NCBI GenBank assembly: GCA_963806335.1
Contig: CAWDXO010000022.1
Span: forward strand, 372,001 to 436,000
Origin: Palsa-504 sp963806335
GTDB lineage: Bacteria; Actinomycetota; Actinomycetes; Streptosporangiales; Streptosporangiaceae
Length of the DNA: 64,000 nucleotides
Direction of reading: 5' to 3'
Shown here piece after piece: positions 45,037-53,205 of the stretch. Position 1 is the stretch's first letter. Each line of letters opens with the position of its first letter. The notes beneath the pieces are model-generated. The model saw only the letters and a program-made list of their open reading frames with translations, was not told where the DNA came from and made no database searches. The translations under genes were made by a program, and so were the position numbers.

Positions 45037-46026
45037 ATGGCGAAGCTCAGGGTCTTGTTCATCGGCGGCAGCGGGGTCATCAGCTCGGCGTGCTCGCGGG
45101 TCGCGGTCGAGAGCGGCATCGAGCTGTTCGTGCTGAACCGGGGCCGGAGCACCAACCGGCCGCTGCCGCCCGGAGTCACGATGCTGCGGGCCGATATACG
45201 GGAACCGGGGTCCGTTCGGGATGAAATTAAAGATCTTGAATTTGACTCCGTAGTCGACTGGGTGGCCTTCACCTCCGGGCAGGTCCAGGCCGACATCGAC
45301 CTGTTCGGGGGGCGGACCGGGCAGTACGTGTTCATCAGCTCGGCGTCGGCCTACCAGACGCCGCCCGCGCGGATGCCGGTCACCGAGTCCACGCCGCTGC
45401 GCAACCCGTTCTGGCAGTACTCCCGCGACAAGATCGCCTGCGAGGTCCTGCTCGCCGGCGCCTACCGTGACCGGGGCTTCCCGGCCACGATCGTGCGGCC
45501 CTCGCACACCTACGACCAGACCTCGGTGCCGTTCGACGGCAAATGGACGGTGCTGGGACGGATGCTCGCGGGCAAGCCCGTGATCGTCCACGGTGACGGG
45601 ACCTCGCTGTGGACGCTGACCCATCACGATGACTTCGCGCGCGCGTTCGTCCCGCTGCTCGGCCATCCGCGGACGCTCGGTGAGGCCTTCCACATCACCT
45701 CCGACGACGTGCTCACCTGGAACCAGATCGCGCAAATCCTGGCTGCGGCGCTCGGGGTGACCGCGCGCCTGGTGCACGTGCCCTCGGACGCGATCGCGGC
45801 GGCCGAACCCGACTGGGGGGCCGGGCTACTCGGCGACAAGGCGCATTCGATGGTGTTCGACAACGCCAAGCTGCGCCGCGTCGTACCCGGCTGGCATGCG
45901 GTGATCCCGTTCGAGCAGGGGGCCCGCCAGATCGTGGACTGGTACCTGGCCGATCCGGCCCGGCAGGTGACCGACGCGGGCCTGGACGCGGTGATGGACA
46001 AGCTCGCGGCGGCCTGGACGGTATGA
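45037..46026 (+). CDS. NAD-dependent epimerase/dehydratase (extended SDR)
   Basis: 329 residues. FIGGSGVISSACSRVAVESG replaces the classic GxxGxxG with a GGSGxISS loop, and FISSASAYQTP plus YSRDK give the Ser/Tyr/Lys site (YxxxK). VRPSHTYDQT follows. It is most like plant-chloroplast CSP41/isoflavone-reductase-type SDRs of unknown substrate. A nucleotide-sugar role is possible. Overlaps the acyl-CoA dehydrogenase-like gene (ATGA), indicating a two-gene operon. Confidence 0.82.
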   Translation: MAKLRVLFIGGSGVISSACSRVAVESGIELFVLNRGRSTNRPLPPGVTMLRADIREPGSVRDEIKDLEFDSVVDWVAFTSGQVQADIDLFGGRTGQYVFISSASAYQTPPARMPVTESTPLRNPFWQYSRDKIACEVLLAGAYRDRGFPATIVRPSHTYDQTSVPFDGKWTVLGRMLAGKPVIVHGDGTSLWTLTHHDDFARAFVPLLGHPRTLGEAFHITSDDVLTWNQIAQILAAALGVTARLVHVPSDAIAAAEPDWGAGLLGDKAHSMVFDNAKLRRVVPGWHAVIPFEQGARQIVDWYLADPARQVTDAGLDAVMDKLAAAWTV

Positions 46027-47042
46027 CACCCGCATCGGACCGGGTCCTCGCGGCCACCCGCAGGCTCGCTGACGAGGTGCTTTTCCCCGATGCGATGCGG
46101 GTGGACGGCCTGGACGCGCTTCCCGCCGCTCACCTGGACGCGCTCGCGGCGGCGGGCCTGTACGGCGCACCCGTTCCCGGCGAAGCCGGCGGCCTTGGCC
46201 TGGACCTCAGGGGCATATGCGCGGTGGCCGAGGAACTGGCCAGCGGCTGCCTGGCCACCGCGTTCGTCTGGATACAGAACCGGGGGCTGGTCACGACGCT
46301 GGCCGCAGCAGGGACGCCCGCCGTGCTTCGGGACCAGTGGCTCGGGTCGATCTGCCAGGGCAAGGTGCGCGGCGGCATCACCACCGCCGGGCTGATCCCC
46401 GGGCCACCGCTGCTGCGCGCGGAGCCTGCCGATGGCGGCTGGCGGCTGGCGGGCGAGGCGCCGTGGGTGACGGGGTGGGGACTGGTTGACCTACTGCTTC
46501 TGACCGCCCGGGGGCCAGCGGAAACGGCGGTGACACTGATCGTGGACGCCGCGGCCCAGCCCGGGCTCACGGCATCTCGTCAGCGGCTCTCGGCCGTCAA
46601 CGCGAGTGCCACCGTCCAGCTCCACTTCGGTGATGTCATGGTTCCCGCGGAGCGTTTCGTCAGCCAGGCGCCTTTCGACCCGGCGGCCAGCCTCCGGCCA
46701 GATCGGCTGCGCGTCGACGGGTCGCTGGCCCTGGGGGTGACCGGCAGGTGCTGCCGGCTGCTGGGTCCAGGACCGCTCGACGATGAACTGGCCGCGTGCC
46801 GGGAGCGGCTGGATGACGCGCTCACCGCCGATGTCACGGCCATGGCGCAGGCCCGTGCGGCGGCCTCGGAGCTGGCGGTCCGGGCCGCGGCGGCGCTAGC
46901 CGTCGCGCACGGAAGCAAGTCGATAACCGCGGACGCCCAGGCTCAGCGGCTCGCCAGGGAGGCGGTGTTCCTGCTGGTATTCGGGTTGCGCCCGGCGATA
47001 AAAAGCGCGCTTCTGCGGCAGCTCGGCGCGACAGCCGGCTAG
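46023..47042 (+). CDS. Acyl-CoA dehydrogenase family protein
   Basis: 339 residues. The N-domain includes GAPVPGEAGGLGLDLRGICAVAEELASGCLATAFVW; the middle barrel has GGITTAG and WVTGWGLVDLLLLTA; the C-terminal helical domain is present but shorter than in beta-oxidation enzymes (about 380-400). A typical catalytic Glu region was not recognised, so it may be a flavin hydroxylase-like or non-canonical member. Its start overlaps the epimerase gene. Confidence 0.78.
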   Translation: MTPASDRVLAATRRLADEVLFPDAMRVDGLDALPAAHLDALAAAGLYGAPVPGEAGGLGLDLRGICAVAEELASGCLATAFVWIQNRGLVTTLAAAGTPAVLRDQWLGSICQGKVRGGITTAGLIPGPPLLRAEPADGGWRLAGEAPWVTGWGLVDLLLLTARGPAETAVTLIVDAAAQPGLTASRQRLSAVNASATVQLHFGDVMVPAERFVSQAPFDPAASLRPDRLRVDGSLALGVTGRCCRLLGPGPLDDELAACRERLDDALTADVTAMAQARAAASELAVRAAAALAVAHGSKSITADAQAQRLAREAVFLLVFGLRPAIKSALLRQLGATAG

Positions 47043-47280
47043 CGGGCGAGCTCGTCGCAGCTGTCGGCGGCCACCTGCCCGCGTTGATCCTCACCACTGT
47101 CATGCCGTGATCAGCCCGGCGCCCTACCTGTGCCGTGACCGTCGGGCGGCACCGCTCGGAGCGCCTGATCGCTGGCCCGGCGGGCGGAGGAATTGGCAGA
47201 TCTTCGTCCCGCGGAGAGGAACCGGGCCCTGTCCCTGGGACGTACTATCCGGCTATCGTTATCACAAGGTGGTGGGGCGC

Positions 47281-47889
47281 ATGACCGGACCGGTGCCGAG
47301 CGGTATCGAAGGAATCGGCTTGCAGCCGGGCAGTCATGTGTGCGCGTTCTACCGGGGGGATAGCGACCGGGACCGGCTGCTGGCCGGCTACCTCGGCGCG
47401 GGCCTGGCCGCCGGGGACAAGTGCATCTGCATCGTGGACTCGGCCGGCACCGCGGAGCGACTCGGGACGCTGCCCGGGGTCCGCGATGAGCCTGGCCCGT
47501 TCGGCGGGCAGCTCGACATCCACCTGCCCGAGTCGACTTACCTGGCTGGTGGTGAGTTCAGCACCAGTGACATGCTCACGTTCTGGACCGAAGCCATGGT
47601 GAAGGCGGAGATCGAGGGCTATTCCTTCTGCCGGCTGGTGGGCGAGATGACGTGGGCGCTGCGGGACGCGCCGGGAGTGGAGCATCTCGTCGGCTATGAG
47701 TCTGAGCTGAACCGGGTCACGGCCAGCTCGCCGGTGGTCGTGCTGTGCCTGTATGACCTGGACCGGTTCGGCGGTGAGGTCGTGGTCAACGTCGTCAAGA
47801 CCCATCCGCAGGTGCTGATCACGGGCATTCTCGTGGAGAACCCTTACTACGTCGCACCGGATGAGTTCCTCAGGTCCGTCCGTGCCTGA
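47281..47889 (+). CDS. MEDS domain sensor protein (first copy)
   Basis: 202 residues forming one MEDS domain (the DcmR-type ligand domain): GSHVCAFYRGDSDRDRLLAGYLGAGLAAGDKCICIVDS, LVGEMTWALR, GYESELNRVTASSPVVVLCLYDLDRFGGEVVVNVVKTHPQVLI and NPYYVAPDEFL. No HTH is attached. MEDS domains were described in methanogen and methylotroph regulators and predicted to sense simple hydrocarbon derivatives. ATG 47281 with AAGGTGGGG upstream; the longer frame is unconserved. It is 12 bp before the PucR gene and shares a paralogue at 58268-58885. Confidence 0.85.
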   Translation: MTGPVPSGIEGIGLQPGSHVCAFYRGDSDRDRLLAGYLGAGLAAGDKCICIVDSAGTAERLGTLPGVRDEPGPFGGQLDIHLPESTYLAGGEFSTSDMLTFWTEAMVKAEIEGYSFCRLVGEMTWALRDAPGVEHLVGYESELNRVTASSPVVVLCLYDLDRFGGEVVVNVVKTHPQVLITGILVENPYYVAPDEFLRSVRA

Positions 47890-47901
47890 CCGGCCGTCGC
47901 G

Positions 47902-49668
47902 ATGACCACCAAGCAGACGGCCCTGGGCGAGCTTGCGCCGATGATCCCGCGGCCAGGGCCGCTCCCGCAAGCTGCCGGCGCTCAGCATGCCGCCGGTCTC
48001 CAGCCAGCCGCGGACGCGAACCTGCGGGAGCGGCTGGCCGAGTTCCGTGCGCTATTGGTGATCTTGCTGCTGATGACCGAATCGGTCAGCGAGGACCAGA
48101 TCCTGGAGCTTGCTGCCTCCTCGGCCCCCGGGCTCGGTCCGGCGCGGATCGAGGGCTACGGCTTCAGCGATGGCCAGTGGCGCGTCGCCGGACCTACCGT
48201 CTCCGGCATCAGCATCAGCGACATCAGCAGGCAGCTCGCCGCGCTGGGTGACGATGGCGGCAAGGTGGACTTGCCGGAGCGCCGCTGGGCCTGGGCGTAC
48301 CCGCTGCGCAGCGTCAGCGGCCTGCTCGGGCACCTGGTCGCCTCGAGCCACCTGGAGCCGTCCGCCGAGCAGCGATTCCTCATCCAGGTCATCGCCCAGC
48401 AGACCGGTGTCGCCGTGTCGAATGCCCGATTGCACGCCCGGGAGCGCGCCACCGCGGCCGAATTGGCGGCCACGAACGCCGCGCTCGCCCAGACGGTCAC
48501 CAGTCTGCAGCGCAGTATGGAAATCCATGACCGGCTCACCCGGGTGGCGGTCTCCGGTGAGGGGCAGCCGGGAATCGCCAAGGCGCTGCACGAACTTACC
48601 GGCATGCCAGTGGCGATCGAGGACCGGTACGGCAACCTGGCCGCCTGGGCGGGCCCGGGCCGGCCCGACCCGTACCCGAAGGAGTCCTTCGCCAAGCGTG
48701 AGCACCTGCTGCGCCGGCTGATGCGCGCCAGGAAGCCGCTCCAGGACGGCGAGCGGCTCGTCCTGCTCGCGTCGCCGCGGCCGGAACTGCTAGGGATCCT
48801 GGCGCTCATCGACCCGCACCGCACCGCGGACACCGCCGACCTGGTGGCCCTGGAGCATGGCGCGACCGTCCTGTCCATGGAACTGGCCCGGTTGCGTGGC
48901 ATCGCCGACACCGAGCTGCGGCTGCGCCGCGATCTGGTGCACGATCTGCTGGCCGGGACCGATGACGAGAGCGCCCTGGCCAGGGCCGGGGCGCTTGACT
49001 ACGATTTGCGCCGCCCGCACCGGGTGGTCGTAGTGGAGGGCAAGGGCCGGACTAGGGCCCATGACGCGTTGCTGAGTGCCGTCCGGCGGGCCCTGCGTAC
49101 CGCGCGGCACGACGGTCTGTGCGAGAACTGGTCAGGTAACGCCGCCATCGTCACCGCGGGCCAGGCTGACTGGGAGCAGCTGCGCCGGGCGATCGTGTCC
49201 GACCTGGGCGGCCAGTGCCATATCGGGGTCGGCGGCCTGAGCGCCCGGCCGTCCGAGCTGCCTCGGTCGCTGCGGGAGGCCGGGCTGGCGCTGCGGTTGC
49301 AGAAGACGCTGCTGCCGGGCAGCAGCGCGTGCGAGTATCCCAAGCTCGGGATCTTCCGGATGCTCGCCGCCATCCCGGATCTCACCGATGTCGACGCGTT
49401 CGTCCGGGAGTGGCTCGGCAGCCTGCTCGACTATGACGCCCGCAGGAAGGCCGAGCTGGTACACACGCTGACCCAGTACCTCGAGCACGGCGGCAACTAC
49501 GACGCCACTGCTGCCGAACTTTCCGTGCACAAGAGCACGCTGAAGTACCGGCTGCAACGGATCCGCGACCTCACCGGGCTGGAGCTGAACGACCCCGACG
49601 TCCACTTCAACCTGCAGCTCGCCACCCGCGCCTGGGGGACCCTGCAGGCGTTGCGCGAAGAATCCTGA
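47902..49668 (+). CDS. PucR family transcriptional regulator with GAF-like sensor (first copy)
   Basis: 588 residues. A GAF-like sensory region (about residues 45-185) precedes a coiled linker (RERATAAELAATNAALAQTVTSLQRS), a second sensory/CdaR-like block (about 200-420) and a C-terminal HTH_30 (YLEHGGNYDATAAELSVHKSTLKYRLQRIRDLTG). PucR regulators often activate catabolic genes. Closely paralogous to the regulator at 53206-54894 over its whole length. It probably acts with the upstream MEDS protein to control the 2-KPCC operon. Confidence 0.9.
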   Translation: MTTKQTALGELAPMIPRPGPLPQAAGAQHAAGLQPAADANLRERLAEFRALLVILLLMTESVSEDQILELAASSAPGLGPARIEGYGFSDGQWRVAGPTVSGISISDISRQLAALGDDGGKVDLPERRWAWAYPLRSVSGLLGHLVASSHLEPSAEQRFLIQVIAQQTGVAVSNARLHARERATAAELAATNAALAQTVTSLQRSMEIHDRLTRVAVSGEGQPGIAKALHELTGMPVAIEDRYGNLAAWAGPGRPDPYPKESFAKREHLLRRLMRARKPLQDGERLVLLASPRPELLGILALIDPHRTADTADLVALEHGATVLSMELARLRGIADTELRLRRDLVHDLLAGTDDESALARAGALDYDLRRPHRVVVVEGKGRTRAHDALLSAVRRALRTARHDGLCENWSGNAAIVTAGQADWEQLRRAIVSDLGGQCHIGVGGLSARPSELPRSLREAGLALRLQKTLLPGSSACEYPKLGIFRMLAAIPDLTDVDAFVREWLGSLLDYDARRKAELVHTLTQYLEHGGNYDATAAELSVHKSTLKYRLQRIRDLTGLELNDPDVHFNLQLATRAWGTLQALREES

Positions 49669-49852
49669 GTGCTGCGGTCGGCCCGGCCGGGCGTCCTGCC
49701 TGGCCACTGATCTGGCGGGGCGATGTCCGGGCTGTTCTTCGTCCTGAGGTGACCTGCCCCGCCCGTGCACCACTGACGATCCTGAACAGGCAAGCAGCAT
49801 GGTGCTAGCGACACGGTGCTGGCCAACACCAGGTGGGCGCGGAGGTCCGGCG

Positions 49853-51511
49853 ATGATCGAGGTACGAAATCCGGATGACGGGTTCGCGGCGCTGCGCGCC
49901 CGCATCAGCGCCCTGGGCGCGCTCACCGGCCGGGACCGGGGAGCGCCCGGCGCGCCGCTGACCGTCGGCGAGTGGGCTCTGCTGATCGACGACATCGTCG
50001 CCCATCCGCACGACAACACCGAGGGCCTGTGGAACGTCGCCACGCCAGAGGAGGACGACCGGGAGTACGACGCCATCTTCGTCGGCGGCGGCGCGAGCGG
50101 CCGGTTCGGCTCGGCGTACCTGCGCGCCCGCGGCGGGCGCCAGCTCACGATCGACGCCTGGCCGTTCCTCGGCGGGTCCTGCCCGCACCAGGCCTGCGTC
50201 CCCCATCACCTGTTCTCCGAGTGCGCCCGCGAGCTCGACCTGGCCCGGCACATGCAGGGGCGGCTGTGGTACCCGCCGTTCGACGAGAAGCGGGCCAGCA
50301 TCGCCGAGATCGTCGACCTGTTCAAGGCGGGGCGGATGTACCCGCACGCCATCATGAACTGGCAATCCAAGGAACAGCTCGGCATGGAGTACATCGTCAA
50401 CGCGCCCGCCACGATCATCGACGAGCACACCGTCGAGGTAGAGGGGACGCGGTTCCACGCCAGGAACCTGGTGCTGTGCACCGGCGCGCGCACCGTCTAC
50501 CCTGACGTCCCGGGCATCGGCACCAAGGGCGTGTACGACTTCGCCACGCTGATCGAGGATCTCGATTACGAGCCCAACCGCTGCGTCATCGTCGGCGGGT
50601 CCAAGGTCGCACTGGAATACGGATCGTTCTTCCAGGCCACCGGCTGCCAGACCACGATCTTGACCCGCAGTCCGCTGATGGAAACGGCCAGCCTGCACCA
50701 CGTGGACGCCGGGCTGCGGGATTACGTGGTCTCGATGATGACCGACCGGGGTATCGACATCGTGCCGGGCGCGGAACTGCTCGAGGTGCTCGGCAACGGC
50801 CGGGCCACCGGCGTCCGCTACCGGCTGCCCAGCGGCGAAGTCCGGCAGATTGACACCGACTTCGTGTTCGTCGGCACCGGTGAACGTCCCGACCTGAGCA
50901 TGTACGCCCCGCTCGGGCTGGCCACCGACGAGCGCGGCTTCGTGATCGCCGATACCCACATGCGGACCTCGGTGCCCGGCGTGTATGCGGCCGGTGACCT
51001 GCTCGGCCCGCCGATGGAGATGTTCAAGGCCCGAAAGTGCGGAGTCGGCGCCGCCCGCAACATCATGGGCGAGGACTACGAGTTCGACTTCACCGAGTAC
51101 CCGGACTTCCTGCACACCACTTACGAGGTGACCTGGTGCGGGCTGTCCGAAGCCGAGGCCGCGGCGAAATACCGCAACGTCATCAAGATCCAGATGCCGC
51201 CGGATGACGCTGACCCGGAGACGTTCGCTCTCCCGGCCGCCGAGGGATCGATGCTCTACGCCTTCACCCGGCCGGTCCTGTCCGGATGGCTCAAGCTGGT
51301 CATCGACGCGGACACCCGTAAGGTCCTCGGCGCGCACCATGTGGGCTACGGCGCCAAGGACGCGTTTCAGTACATCGACTACCTGATTCGCCGCCCCGAG
51401 GGCTTCACCATGGACGACATGGCCGAGCTGAACGAGCTGTTCCTCAACCCCGAGCACTTCATCCAGCTCTGCCGGTTGCGCGCGGGCCAGCTCAACCCGG
51501 TGAACCTGTGA
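49853..51511 (+). CDS. 2-ketopropyl-CoM oxidoreductase/carboxylase homologue (2-KPCC-like disulfide oxidoreductase)
   Basis: 552 residues, ATG 49853 with GGAGG. Flavin disulfide-oxidoreductase fold: FVGGGASGRFGSAYLRARGGRQ (FAD), redox CPHQAC with Cys110/Cys115, CVIVGGSKVALEYG (NADP), GVYAAGDLLGPPMEMFKARKCG. In standard family members the end has a His-Glu pair; here it is FLNPEH with Phe530 and His535, the Phe/His pair typical of 2-KPCC. Arg84 and the Arg in FKARK match the arginines that bind the CoM sulfonate in the Xanthobacter enzyme. 2-KPCC cleaves 2-ketopropyl-CoM and fixes CO2 to acetoacetate. Residue matching is from memory of that enzyme. Confidence 0.85.
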   Translation: MIEVRNPDDGFAALRARISALGALTGRDRGAPGAPLTVGEWALLIDDIVAHPHDNTEGLWNVATPEEDDREYDAIFVGGGASGRFGSAYLRARGGRQLTIDAWPFLGGSCPHQACVPHHLFSECARELDLARHMQGRLWYPPFDEKRASIAEIVDLFKAGRMYPHAIMNWQSKEQLGMEYIVNAPATIIDEHTVEVEGTRFHARNLVLCTGARTVYPDVPGIGTKGVYDFATLIEDLDYEPNRCVIVGGSKVALEYGSFFQATGCQTTILTRSPLMETASLHHVDAGLRDYVVSMMTDRGIDIVPGAELLEVLGNGRATGVRYRLPSGEVRQIDTDFVFVGTGERPDLSMYAPLGLATDERGFVIADTHMRTSVPGVYAAGDLLGPPMEMFKARKCGVGAARNIMGEDYEFDFTEYPDFLHTTYEVTWCGLSEAEAAAKYRNVIKIQMPPDDADPETFALPAAEGSMLYAFTRPVLSGWLKLVIDADTRKVLGAHHVGYGAKDAFQYIDYLIRRPEGFTMDDMAELNELFLNPEHFIQLCRLRAGQLNPVNL

Positions 51512-51521
51512 CGGCCCGGCC

Positions 51522-52262
51522 ATGACGGACGCCGCCGCGCAACCCGGCGTGGTGGTGGTCACCGGCGGCGAGTCCGGCATCGGGCTGGCGACCTGCACCC
51601 GGCTGGCCGCGGACGGCTTCACCGTGGCCGCACTGGACATCCAGCCAGCTGCCGCGGGCGGAGCCGCTGCCCTGGCCCTGCGCTGTGATGTCACGGAAGA
51701 AAAAGACGTCGAGGCGGCCATGGCTACGGTGCTGGAGCGGTTCGGCCGGATCGACGTGCTGGTGAACAACGCGGGCATCACCGGCTCCCGGCAGGCCACC
51801 CGGTGCCACGAGACCCCGGTCGAGGAGTGGGACAAGGTGCACGCGGTCAACGTGCGCGGCCCCTTCCTGTGCAGCCGCGCGGTGCTGCCCTCGATGGTGG
51901 CCCGGGGATCCGGGCACATCATCACGATCGCGTCGGTCGCCGGGCTCATCGCGTTCCCCGGCCGCTGCGCCTACACGGCGTCCAAGGGCGCGGCGCTGAT
52001 GCTCACCCGGTCGATCGCCGTGGACTACGCGGCGGCCGGGATCCGCGCCAACGCGGTGTGCCCCGGCATGGTCTACACCCCGATGACGAGCTGGCGGCTC
52101 GACCAGCCAGAGCTGCGGGCCGCGGTAGAGGACCGGATCCCGGTCGGCCGGGTCGCCTCGCCCGACGAGATCGCCGACGCGGTCGCGCTGCTGGCGTCCG
52201 GGCGGCTCGGCTACATGACCGGGCATCCGCTCGTCGTCGATGGCGGCATGTCCGCGCTCTGA
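51522..52262 (+). CDS. R-hydroxypropyl-CoM dehydrogenase-like SDR
   Basis: 246 residues. VVVTGGESGIGLAT cofactor loop, VLVNNAGITG, IASVAGLIAFPGRCAYTASK with Tyr151/Lys155. Arg148 (just before the catalytic Tyr) and Arg192 (in SWRLDQPELR) match Arg152 and Arg196 of R-HPCDH with the same offset of four as the catalytic pair; those arginines hold the CoM sulfonate. It oxidises R-2-hydroxypropyl-CoM to the keto form for 2-KPCC. It follows 2-KPCC after 10 bp. Confidence 0.8.
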   Translation: MTDAAAQPGVVVVTGGESGIGLATCTRLAADGFTVAALDIQPAAAGGAAALALRCDVTEEKDVEAAMATVLERFGRIDVLVNNAGITGSRQATRCHETPVEEWDKVHAVNVRGPFLCSRAVLPSMVARGSGHIITIASVAGLIAFPGRCAYTASKGAALMLTRSIAVDYAAAGIRANAVCPGMVYTPMTSWRLDQPELRAAVEDRIPVGRVASPDEIADAVALLASGRLGYMTGHPLVVDGGMSAL

Positions 52263-52316
52263 TACCCGAGTGCAGGTAATCCGCGCGTCACCCGACAATC
52301 CAGAGGAGACCCACAG

Positions 52317-53090
52317 ATGGCAGGCAAGCTGGACGGCAAGGTGGCCGTGGTGACCGGGGCCGGCTCCGGGATCGGCCGCGCCGCCGCGGCCCTGTTCGCC
52401 CGCGAGGGAGCTATCGTCGCGGTCGTCGACCTGGTCGGCGCGGCCGCCATGGAAACCGCGGAGCAGATCGCCGGAACGGGCGGCCGCGCCATGGCCGTCA
52501 AGGCGGACGTCTCGGATATGGCCCAGGTCGGCGCGGCTTTCCAGAAGATCAGCGACGAATACGGCCGGGTGGACGTGCTCTATAACAACGCGGGGGTGAA
52601 CAGCAGCGGGTCGGTGATCGACGCCTCCGAGGACGACTGGGACCGGTGCTTCGCCGTCAACGCCAAGGGCACCTTCGCGTGCTCCCAGGTGGCCGCTCGT
52701 TCAATGGTCGAGGCAGGCAGCGGGTCGATCATCAACCAGGGCTCGGTCGCGGCCGTCGTCGGCATAGCGAACTTCGCCTCGTACTGCGCGTCCAAGGGCG
52801 CGGTCGTCGCGCTGACCCGGTCCATGTCCGTTGACCTGGCGCCGCGGGGCGTCCGGGTCAACGTCATCTGCCCGGGCACCGTGTACACCCCGCTGATGGA
52901 GCCGATGCTGACGGCCCGCGGCGGTGGCGACATGGCGGCCGGGCTGGCGCTGACCCTGGCCAAGTACCCGATCGGACGGCTTGGCACGCCGGAGGAGATT
53001 GCCGCGGTGGCGCTGTTCCTCGCCTGTGACGACTCCTCCTTCCTGACCGGCTCGGTGATCACCGCGGACGGCGGCATGACGTCCCAGTGA
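52317..53090 (+). CDS. SDR resembling S-hydroxypropyl-CoM dehydrogenase
   Basis: 257 residues. VVTGAGSGIGRAAA, YNNAGVN, Ser143, Tyr156 and Lys160 form the SDR site at the same numbers as I recall for S-HPCDH. The block LAKYPIGRLGTPEEIAAVALFLA near the end matches the S-enzyme, and Lys216 aligns with its sulfonate-binding Lys. However, the neighbouring Arg appears replaced by Thr213. CAGAGGAGA precedes ATG. Either an S-HPCDH with altered substrate or a general SDR; context favours the former. Confidence 0.72.
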   Translation: MAGKLDGKVAVVTGAGSGIGRAAAALFAREGAIVAVVDLVGAAAMETAEQIAGTGGRAMAVKADVSDMAQVGAAFQKISDEYGRVDVLYNNAGVNSSGSVIDASEDDWDRCFAVNAKGTFACSQVAARSMVEAGSGSIINQGSVAAVVGIANFASYCASKGAVVALTRSMSVDLAPRGVRVNVICPGTVYTPLMEPMLTARGGGDMAAGLALTLAKYPIGRLGTPEEIAAVALFLACDDSSFLTGSVITADGGMTSQ

Positions 53091-53205
53091 CGATTCCCCG
53101 TCTCCCCGGGACAGGATAGACGGGTCGTTTTGGCCCTAGCGGGCTTAGCTGTCAGCTCCAGGGTTGATCTACCGTCCGTTTTACCTGATCCACGGGTGGT
53201 GGAAA

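Noticed and set aside
49681..49692. GCCCGGCCGGGC palindrome after the first PucR gene
   Set aside because: Self-complementary GC-rich dodecamer without loop or U-run; expected by chance at this composition.
49853..51511. Annotation as mercuric reductase or dihydrolipoamide dehydrogenase
   Set aside because: The C-terminal His-Glu pair is replaced by Phe-x4-His and the N-terminal extension and arginines match 2-KPCC.
49805..51949. Very long minus-strand open frame opposite the 2-KPCC and SDR genes
   Set aside because: It is the antisense frame of well-identified genes, is rich in Arg/Gly/Asp/His without motifs, and arises from high-GC third positions.
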